This document shows, piece after piece, positions 56,574-64,000 of a DNA stretch of 64,000 nucleotides. How positions within the stretch are numbered: the first letter of the stretch is position 1; each line of letters opens with the position of its first letter. The notes beneath the pieces were generated by a model, which did not search any database, was not told where the DNA came from, and saw nothing but the letters and a program-made list of their open reading frames with translations. This DNA comes from Mytilinidion resinicola (Eukaryota; Ascomycota; Dothideomycetes; Mytilinidiales; Mytilinidiaceae): positions 1,952,993 to 2,016,992 of the forward strand of contig NW_022985443.1 in assembly GCF_010093595.1 (NCBI RefSeq), given 5' to 3'. Both the position numbers and the translations under genes were made by a program.

Positions 56574-57831
56574 TCAACACAGCTTCATTCTCGTGTACAA
56601 AGCAGGCTCTGTCATCCTGAAATGTATCTTATGCGTCGTAAATGAACGTGATGTCTTGAGATGAAGCAAGATTAGAGCGATCTAACGAACGAGAGTGAAA
56701 AGCAACCCTAATAAGCGGGAGTTGATCTCATAGCCAATACAATAGAAACTATCGAGGTACCAAGACGCAAGGGCTAACAGGTGACCTGCTAGTCATCTTC
56801 AAGAGCGCAAACCGCTTGATATGCTATTGGCACCAAAGCCGTAGGAAGGTCGAGGAGGGCCTTGCACGTGCTCGAGTTCGCGCCGACCTTTCTCCAAACC
56901 TCTTCATCTCTGTCTTGCCGTCTCTCACGGCTATTGCAGAAAACTTCATGCTCATATCAGAGCGCATTGTCAGTTTCGATGGGCACCATTGTGCATCCCA
57001 GGAGATTCGGCAGGACAATAGTCTAGAATTTGCGTTATTTCTACAGCCCTCGTGCTGCAGCTCCCGAAGTCAGAACAACGCTTGAGCCGAGAGTTTGTCA
57101 TCTCCATGTGTACGCTGGTTGCGACGGCACTTCTCCCTACGTCTACAGGCATGCTCCGCCGCCTAGTATCCCGCTCCTACGCTGGCGCTCGTTCGACTAG
57201 GAGCTCCGGTATTGGCGCTTTCGAAATGGCCTCGCAAGGGACTGCTGCTGGTGCGCGGGAGGGAAAGAGTGGAGTACTCGACATTGAGGCCACGGATAGT
57301 GTAGGCGGTGGAGGAGGCAGTGGTAGGGAGGTAAGACGCGACCATAAGCGGCTATGGACCTAAATTCACTGTGAAGGGTGTAGTCTGAGTACGATTGCTT
57401 CGGGCTTGAGATGTATTGGCTTATCCGCGGGTCGAGAAATATCAGACAAGCTGTGAGCGAGGGCATGTGACGAGGACGGTGGGACGAGAGAACTTGATCG
57501 CAAGCTGCCTTTACTGGGAGTCAGTAGTATCCGTAGATGTAAACAGTTGGCGCGGATTGTTGTTGATGGCAAGGAGAAGTTGACGACGAGAGCTATCCGC
57601 GGGCCGGATGCCAAGTCGGCTTCTTCGGCTTCCCAAATGCCTCCCCGCTTTCTTCGTCCTTCATCATCGCCTCCCCGCTTTCTTCTTCCTTCATCATCGC
57701 CTCCCCTCGCCATCGATTTCTCTGCTTCCAAAGGCACCCTACTAACCCGTCAGGACGCACAGTCCTATATTTTTCTCTAACAACGGACTTCTCTACGACT
57801 CATCCGGCCTTGTTACATCTAGTCTCTCGCC
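56574..57831. other. Intergenic, with small repeats
   Basis: 1.26 kb. No supported gene on either strand. It holds the 16-bp phrase CCAAGTCGGCTTCTTC (57611-57626) and, right after it, two copies of a 30-bp repeat (57641-57700). Both lie within 220 bp upstream of the NTF2-like gene 2 start. Confidence 0.45.
57641..57700 (+). repeat. 30-bp tandem repeat, two copies
   Basis: CTCCCCGCTTTCTTC(G/T)TCCTTCATCATCGC occurs at 57641-57670 and 57671-57700 with one or two differences, followed by the start of a third (CTCCCCTCGCC). It is pyrimidine-rich and lies in the promoter of the gene at 57832. Confidence 0.75.
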
Positions 57832-58269
57832 ATGACATCCATCATCCAAAACTCAAGTCCAGTGGATGTAGTCAAGGCTTTCATTGCCTGTGTCAGGACG
57901 AAAGACGTGGAGCACATGCGCAAGATGATGCATCCGAAGGCGACTGCGTGTCTCATCCGCGAGAACGAGCCACACTTTAAGCCCCTCGCTGAGGCTATAG
58001 ATCCGCTTGCGAAAGCAGAACAGGAGCTTGTGGAAGTCAGTTGGGACGAAGTTGAGCACATAGATGGCGAATACGCAACGGTGTGGGCAACTTGGAGTAT
58101 GCATTGGGATGGAGAGGCGAGTAGTCCTTTTGCTGGCGGTAGCGCGACATTTCTGCTAACGCGTCTTGCAGCTTCATCAATTGGGCTCGAGCTCATACTC
58201 GTGTTGGAAAAGCCCTCTTTCGGGTTGGATCATCCTGACTATGTCAGATGTTGCAAGACCACCAAATGA
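57832..58269 (+). CDS. NTF2/SnoaL-like protein 2
   Basis: A 145-aa ATG-initiated frame. SSPVDVVKAFIACVRTKDVE followed by MRKMMHPKATACLIRENEPH is the typical opening helix pair and 'H-P-x-A' turn of NTF2-like proteins, and EVEHIDGEYATVWATWSMHW is the next sheet region. The C-terminal third (from FAGG) fits the fold less well. A small intron may hide there: 58138-58170 (GTAGCG, CTAAC branch point, GCAG) is 33 bp, divisible by three, so the frame survives either way. It is smaller than and only distantly like NTF2-like protein 1. Role unknown; position suggests membership of the same accessory cluster. Confidence 0.65.
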   Translation: MTSIIQNSSPVDVVKAFIACVRTKDVEHMRKMMHPKATACLIRENEPHFKPLAEAIDPLAKAEQELVEVSWDEVEHIDGEYATVWATWSMHWDGEASSPFAGGSATFLLTRLAASSIGLELILVLEKPSFGLDHPDYVRCCKTTK

Positions 58270-59347
58270 TACAGTTCGCGTGTAATTCCCTTCATGAACC
58301 GTGGGTCTAGGATGCATTGAAGCATGCCTGATCGTGTAAGGGCTTTGAAGGGTGCCATTTCATTCCATCTCTTGACCCATTGCTCGCAGACGCTTCCTCC
58401 CCACCTCTCAATCTCCTTTAATTATATAGGTAGCGCTCTATCCCAGCCTGTCTCCTTTCCAGTCAGCGTATAGCTCCCAACCTCTCTCGCGGCCTGTCGC
58501 TCAACGGCCCACACTCGTATGGCCCTGAAGGAAATCATTATCGTAGTAGCGTTCTCATTTCTCTCTTTTTGTCGGTGTCGCAATAGCCAGCTCTCTTTGA
58601 TGGCAGCGCAACTGTCGGCTCTCTTCAACGTAGTGCCAGTGAGCCTAAAGATGGTCAGTGGATCAATCGGCCGACCCAGAAGTAGCTACTGACCCTTGTA
58701 GAAGGTATCAGCATGCTCCTTATGCAGCCCGCTCACGGCAAGAAAACGCCAGGCATGGAGGTAATGGCCCACGTGGACATGACCTGTGACAACCACATCC
58801 CAAGTCAGCGGGATTGAGTGCACTCTCGTAGGAATTCTGGACGGAAGGCGTGGCGATATCCATTGCCGAGGCCTGGTACCCCTGCACCCTGGTCCATCTG
58901 CCACTAGCACTGGATAGGGAATACTTCCGCCCATCCTTGCCTCGTGCTCCCAGTATCCAGAAGCGCCTGACCGGAATGCGTAGGTACAGCTAAGCTCCAT
59001 TCCAGCTTGGCCCATGGGGCCCCGCGCCCGCTGTCCGGGGTTGCTTGTGCGCATCCCCATACAAATGCCCCATTGGTGGGATATCTGGGGAAGCTTTCTG
59101 CCGTGCTCCGAGCAACGGCCCCCCGCACCAACGCGCTCTGAGCCTTGCTATTGATGCAAAAACTAGGGCTGCCCATTGGGGCAACCTTGCCGCGCAGCAA
59201 TGGATCGATAGTCCGAGCAGCACGTCCTGGGCCGACTTTCAGATATATAAAAGATGCCAGGTCCAGCTCCCCTGCTTGGCTGTTGCATCGCATTGTTTCT
59301 TTTGCCCTTCGCCGCGGTACTCCACCGAGCCTGCACACTGCCCCAAC
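58270..59347. promoter_or_regulatory. Intergenic, promoter of the MFS transporter
   Basis: TATATAA at 59244-59250 lies about 100 bp before the transporter start, a good TATA box. The upstream 400 bp are GC-rich with several CCCC(A/G)C stretches of the kind bound by carbon-repression factors. On the minus strand, 58686-58830 reads a short phrase VVVTGHVHVGHYLHAW that recalls metallophosphoesterase C-termini, but the rest does not fit, so I do not call a gene. Confidence 0.5.
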
Positions 59348-61197
59348 ATGTCGTCGCGCGCTGCCGAGCCCAAGGCCGAGGCGGCCTACGTCGACACTGT
59401 CGACCATGGAGTCCAGGAGAAGAACATCCCGCAGCAATCCGAGCTTATGGACGACAAAGCGCTCATGACCGATGCCCAGAACGCTGAGAACCGCGAGCAT
59501 GAGATGACCCTCTGGGAGGCGGCCAAGGACCATCCTATGGCTTGCTTTTGGGCCTTCATCTTCTGCTTCACCATCGTGAGTCCTCTCCCTTGCACATGTA
59601 TCCACGCGTCTTGCATAGAACTAAGCGGACGTCCATCAGATCATGGAATCATTCGACATGTTCTTGAACGGAAACTTTGTAGCACTTCCCGCGTTCAAGA
59701 AACGGTACGGCGTCTACGTCGAAGGATCTGGCTACACCATCCCCACCAAATGGCAGAGTTCCCTCTTCCAAGCCGGCCAATGTGGCGCCTTTATCGGCGT
59801 CTTTATGGCTGGACCCATCACCAATCGTCTCGGCTATCGCTGGACCACCCTCTTGGGCCTCGTTCTGATGAACGCCACCATCTTCATATCCTTCTTTGTG
59901 AGTGCCTTGGCCCTGACGTCGAGCTTTCCGCCTGACAGCATCACCTAGGCCGACTCCCTTGCGGTGCTTGTCATCGGACAAGCGTTTGAAGGTGTCCCGT
60001 GGGGATTGTTCATTGCGAACTCGCCCGCCTACGCCAGTGAGGTTGTCCCGCTCGTCCTTCGCGGTGCCTGCACAGCCACTCTCCAAATGGCCTGGTCTAT
60101 CGGTATGATTATTGTCGCCGCCGCCACCTTGGGCTTCAACAAACGAACCGATCAGTGGGCTTGGCGAGGACCTCTTGCCTTGCAATGGATCTTCCCTGTG
60201 AGTGCTCCCTTCCCGACGGTGACGTACAAGAGCTAACTGCTTCAGCTCCCACTTATGGTCCTCATCTTTTTCGCTCCCGAGTCTCCATGGTGGCTTATTC
60301 GCCACGGACGCAAAGAGCAAGCCCTCCGCTCCATCAAGCGCCTCGCTCGTAGGAACGGAACCCAAGCCAGCGCCGAGGACACACTCGCCATGATGGAACG
60401 TACCGTGCAGATTGAAGCTCATCACGGCGGTGAACCTTCCCTCCTCGACCTGGTCAAGGGCACCGACTTGAGGCGAACAATCATCACCTGCCTGATGTAC
60501 GCGTCCCAGAATTTTGCCGGCAACCTGATTGCCAACCAGGCAACCTTCTTCTTCGAGCGTGAGTAGCTGCCCAGCCCGTTAACACGCTACGAGGGCGATC
60601 AACTAACTCTCCTCAGAGGCCGGAATGTCAACCGACTTCTCCTTCAAACTCAATCTCATCAACTCGTGTCTCCAACTCGTCGCCAACATCCTCTCCTGGC
60701 CCCTTAGCGGCTGGCTAGGCCGCCGAACCATCTACCTTGGCGGCACAGCCATAAACATCACTCTCCTCTTCCTCCTCGGCATCTGCGCCTCCATCCCCCA
60801 GAACACAGCAACCAACTATGCCCAAGCCTGTCTCGGCGTCGTCATCAGCTTCGTTTTCGCCGGCGCCATGGGCCCAATATCGTACTCCATCATTGCCGAG
60901 ACGTCCTCGGTCCGGCTGCGCGCGCTGAGCACTGGTGTCGGGCGTGCTGCATACTACGCCGCTGAGATTCCTATGATCTACCTCGCCTCGCGCATGCTCA
61001 ACCCGACTGGGTGGAACCTTGCCGGCAAGTGCGGGTATATCTGGGGTGGTACTGCCTGCGTCTGCTTTGTGAGCGCTTACTTTGGCTTGCCAGAACTCAA
61101 GGATCGGAGTTATCGTGAGCTGGATATCTTGTTTAATCGCAAGGTTAGCGCGAGGAAGTTCAAGTCGACTGTTATTGATGTTACGGAGAATGAGTAA
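59348..61197 (+). CDS. MFS sugar-type transporter (four introns)
   Basis: Exons 59348-59575, 59640-59897, 59949-60197, 60246-60558 and 60617-61197 total 1629 nt, or 542 aa, all in phase. Introns are 48-64 bp; four donors read GTGAGT. The N-terminus is hydrophilic and cytosolic (about 75 residues, ending TLWEAAKDHPMACFWAFI). Twelve helices follow, with the sugar-porter marks GVPWGLF, SPAYASEVVP, ESPWWLIRHGRKEQALRSIKRL and GWLGRRTIYLGG. These place it in the maltose / alpha-glucoside permease-like branch of fungal sugar porters in the plasma membrane. The true substrate may be a sugar or a cluster product. It ends in a charged tail. Confidence 0.92.
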
Positions 61198-62015
61198 GGC
61201 TTGCGGGCAGTGAACTGATGGACGACGAACCGACGACGCGATCTGCTTTGAACGGCGCCCGTCTTCCGTGGACTTGGTCAATCCGAAAGGAGCACGGTAG
61301 ACGTGGCGAGCACGTATCGTTGTATATAGCCTTTCTTTTCTGAAATCCTCTCTTATTTCTACACTCTCAACAATCAAACAGTCAATACAGCTTTGAGCAG
61401 TCGTTTGCCTCGTGTGATATTGGCGATCCGGGACGGGACAGAACTCAACGCCAGCCCTGCCCGCACCACTCGCCGATGTAATGAACAAATGCCGGGGCTG
61501 CGGGCTGATGCCAAGTCGGCTTCTTCGGGTTCGTCGACACCTCCGAAACCGGTCCACTACATTTCCGTCATGAATCTATTCTCACAGCTGAGGCGCAACT
61601 CCAAACCGTACAGCCTACTGCTAAAATTTCTGAGGCTCGCTTCCAGTAGGCGCAAGGCGGCGACATCGTATCCGACGCTTCTCATCCTTCTTCCCGTTTC
61701 GCCACCCTGCAGTTCTCTTCCTCTATTTTGCGACGTCATCTCACTATTTCATCTTTCTGTTAACTGAGACTAGCAGGTAGGTGAAATGTATGGATAGAGT
61801 TTCAGAATCACCTTGCGACATGTCTTGAAGCAGCAACGTTTCGCCGAATTGTGTTTCTTTGTGATGGCCTATTTGCAATTCTCTCATCTCTCGTGTCCAC
61901 GCTTTCCACACATCCTTTCACACCACTCGCACACACACAGCTTTCAGAGCACACCAGCTTTCAGCACACAACAAGCATTAAGCACACGCAGCCCTCAGCA
62001 CCCGCACTCTTCAGC
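61198..62015. other. Intergenic
   Basis: 818 bp. It contains the third copy of CCAAGTCGGCTTCTTC (61511-61526). Pyrimidine-rich and CA-rich stretches precede the RING gene start. No supported gene. Confidence 0.45.
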
Positions 62016-62957
62016 ATGTCCGACCGGGGAAACCAACAGCATCTGCATGATCTCGCAGGTGTAAGCCGGAACGATGACCCTGATGCACCTTTCATAGCCG
62101 GGCTCCAGTTCCATGCCACGAAGATCCTTCACCTCGTCAACAACGTTCATCGATCCGAATGGCAGACATACGTTCAGCACGGATATGCAACTTCCCTTGG
62201 CCCCGATGCTCGCTGGCTTTACACGAGGGACTACCTTCGCACTCATCTGCCAGAACAGTATCAGTTCTTCCTCAATCTACCCAGGGACGATGAGTTGCTG
62301 CACGTAGATTGCGATAGGTTTCTCTGTGACGAATTTGGCTTGTCGATGGAAATACTGTCATGGAAACGCCGGTTGTGTAGACTGTACAACGAGCCATGGA
62401 AGGATCCCGTGATAGCCAAAACGAGCAGCCGCCCAGTGCCTCTCGCGGAACTGGGGCCAGATGAAGGTAACTGCAGCATTTGCCGAAAGGAATTCTCAAC
62501 GAGCGACCCCGCCGTCAAGACCTTTTGCGGGCACATTATGGGGCGAGAGTGTCTTGACTTGTGGCAAACATCAGGCCAAGCCAATTAGGGAACATGCCCG
62601 ATGTGTAGACAGGAGTTCGAGACATCAATGCTGCTTCAACGTCGGCCCGGAAATGCTGAGTACGATGCTGAATATTCGGATATCGTTGCCATGTTCTCGA
62701 TAGAAGCACAAGTAATCATCAAGAACATTGAACGAGTATCCGAGGCGGCCGCAGGTCTGGAGCAGCAAGCTAATCGGCTTCTGCTCGAGATTTCCCTCGA
62801 CCTACCCAGGAGCGAGGAATACAAAATGGTCGGAGACAGACTCCGGTTATTAAGCGATCAGCTGGACAATCTCCAGGACGCGCTCATGCTCGAATTGAAC
62901 GTCAGCCGAGATTCTGCATGCTTCTGGGACTACGACGATGGAGACTCGCGTCCTTAA
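62016..62957 (+). pseudogene. RING-finger gene with a premature TAG inside the RING
   Basis: The frame starts at MSDRGNQQHLHDLAGVSRND and runs to a TAG at 62586-62588, then continues open in the same frame to 62957. The RING is split by that stop: CSICRKEF, CGHIMGREC before it, CPMCRQEF right after. The first half has no known domain; after the RING comes a helical region (EAAAGLEQQANRLLLEISLD). Total length without the stop would be 313 aa. RING proteins are usually ubiquitin ligases. The stop could be a CAG-to-TAG change, the kind made by RIP, and the next feature is heavily RIP-damaged. Readthrough or an error in the sequence cannot be excluded. Confidence 0.65.
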
Positions 62958-64000
62958 CTAAACCTCGATCGATAAGACATAAAGTATTAGTTTTATAAGG
63001 ACAGAAACGTGTTTTAATAAGGCGATTCTATTAGCTTACACTTCTCTATAGTTTAAGCTACTATACTATAGTAGTCTAAGCTTAGTAAATTATTCTAAAT
63101 ATAGTAGTATATAAAGTTCTATATATAGAAATAGCTTAACCTATAACTATATAATAAGTTAAAAAGGTATCCCTTCGCCCGTTAGCGTCCTTACTTAGCG
63201 CTAAGCTCGTGCCCTAATATACGCAGCAGAATATAAACAAGCTAAATAGCTAGTTATTATCCATAATTAAATGCTTTATAATACTATAGATATTTAATAA
63301 TATTAACTACGTATAAAAGGACCTAAAGCCTTATAAAAAACCTAAACTTTTCTACCCTAAGCCTACGCCGCTGCCTATATTTAAGCTACTATAAATTAAT
63401 AACTACAACGCGCCCAGCACCTCTAATATACCTCTAGGTCTTAATTAGTATTCTATAGCCCTATTCTGCCTATTTTTTACTAATAAAATAGTAGAAAAGA
63501 TAGTACGCTGGATAAATAAATATACTAAGGATTACCAGCCGTTTAAGAAAAATATACTGCTTAGCTAAAAGCGCGTATAAAGGCCTATAAACAGGAGAAA
63601 GTTATATATATATTTTAGAGTTGTTATTTATATAAAAGTAGTAGTATAGCTATTAATTAAGGCCTACTAGGTAACTAAAGCCGGTATAGCTAACTAGCTA
63701 AGCAACTATATAAGCAGTACCTATTTCCAGCAGCTTAATTACTATATTTACGCTAGCTTTATACTAGATAATAGCTTTTATATAATATTTAACCGCGTAG
63801 ATAAGCTTTTTAAGTATATTTAAGTATACTACTAGTAGTACTAGGCGCTAGGTATATATCTAGCTATTAATAAAATAATAGAAAGGTTTATAGGCAGAGT
63901 ATTTAAAATTATAAATATTTTAATAAAGCCTATACCTAAGGGCTTTAAAATCTAGGTTCTAGCTAATTAAGGCTATATTCTAGATTAGCTATAGCACGCT
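62958..64000 (+). mobile_element. RIP-degenerated piggyBac-like transposon (5' part in window)
   Basis: From about 62960 composition turns sharply AT-rich with many TA dinucleotides. In one frame the last 200 bp read YLAINKIIERFIGR, IKPIPKGFKI and GYILD, which match the conserved DDE-type transposase region of fungal piggyBac-derived elements as I know it. Where that family has Trp or Gln, TAG or TAA stops stand (for example at 63945-63947, 63969-63971, 63984-63986). TGG-to-TAG and CAA-to-TAA are CpA-to-TpA changes, the RIP signature. Earlier, STYFQQLNYYIYASFI matches the upstream 'RF..I.R.LH' region. The element continues beyond the window; termini and TTAA target sites were not located. Confidence 0.75.

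Noticed and set aside
58686..58830. Second metallophosphoesterase ('VVVTGHVHVGHYLHAW')
   Set aside because: Only one short phrase fits; the D-x-H, GD and GNH motifs are absent from the neighbourhood.
58904..59605. 233-codon minus-strand frame
   Set aside because: It covers the transporter promoter and first exon; composition is low in hydrophobic core residues and no motif is present.
59649..61557. Long minus-strand frames opposite the MFS transporter
   Set aside because: They are shadows of the transporter exons, and run across its introns without splice logic.
62958..64000. The piggyBac-like element as driver of the 249-bp insertions
   Set aside because: piggyBac elements duplicate TTAA; the 249-bp copies have 5-bp duplications of varied sequence and unrelated ends.

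Overview
The window is genomic DNA of a filamentous ascomycete (Pezizomycotina). Genes are split by short introns of about 46-91 bp with GT...AG ends and CTAAC/CTGAC-like branch points. There are two Zn2Cys6 transcription factors, a fungal rhodopsin-type membrane protein, an asco-laccase and an LaeA-type methyltransferase fold. The right end is an AT-rich transposon whose C-to-T changes look like repeat-induced point mutation (RIP). The class or genus cannot be fixed from the sequence.

Layout. 1-2440 is a degenerate minisatellite of about 120-bp units. 2441-2972 holds the tail of a decayed membrane protein. 5.1-14.4 kb is gene space: a metallophosphoesterase, two tandem paralogues of an unrecognised family, a DUF2011-like protein, an NmrA-like oxidoreductase and a small damaged gene. 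16.2-18.7 kb carries a methyltransferase convergent with a rhodopsin-type membrane protein. 21.7-33.2 kb carries a secreted protein, a laccase, a Zn2Cys6 factor, an SDR and a TehA/SLAC1-type transporter. 34.4-44.6 kb is a gene graveyard: long coding-like stretches broken by stops and frame changes, including the C-terminal half of a UPF1-like SF1 helicase, mixed with several minisatellites. 44.8-61.2 kb is an accessory cluster: Zn2Cys6 regulator, two NTF2/SnoaL-like proteins, a VOC (glyoxalase/dioxygenase) protein, an SRPBCC (polyketide-cyclase-like) protein, an SDR, a decayed SDR, a medium-chain reductase and an MFS sugar-type transporter. 62.0-64.0 kb is a RING-finger gene with a premature stop next to the RIP-damaged piggyBac-like transposon.

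The most distinctive structure is a 249-bp element present three times (1366-1614, 37911-38159 and, inverted, 52236-52484). Copies are nearly identical, share perfect 10-bp terminal inverted repeats, and each is flanked by its own 5-bp target duplication. One copy sits in the minisatellite, one in a second tandem repeat, and one inside the decayed SDR gene of the accessory cluster.

How the genes may work together (inference): laccase, Zn2Cys6 factor and SDR (24.1-31.0 kb) could form a small co-regulated oxidative module. The 44.8-61.2 kb set has the make-up of a catabolic or tailoring cluster for an aromatic or polyketide-like compound, with its own regulator and transporter but no backbone synthase. 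Several coding regions were assembled here by joining exons by eye. Every join given was checked for reading phase, but none has transcript support.
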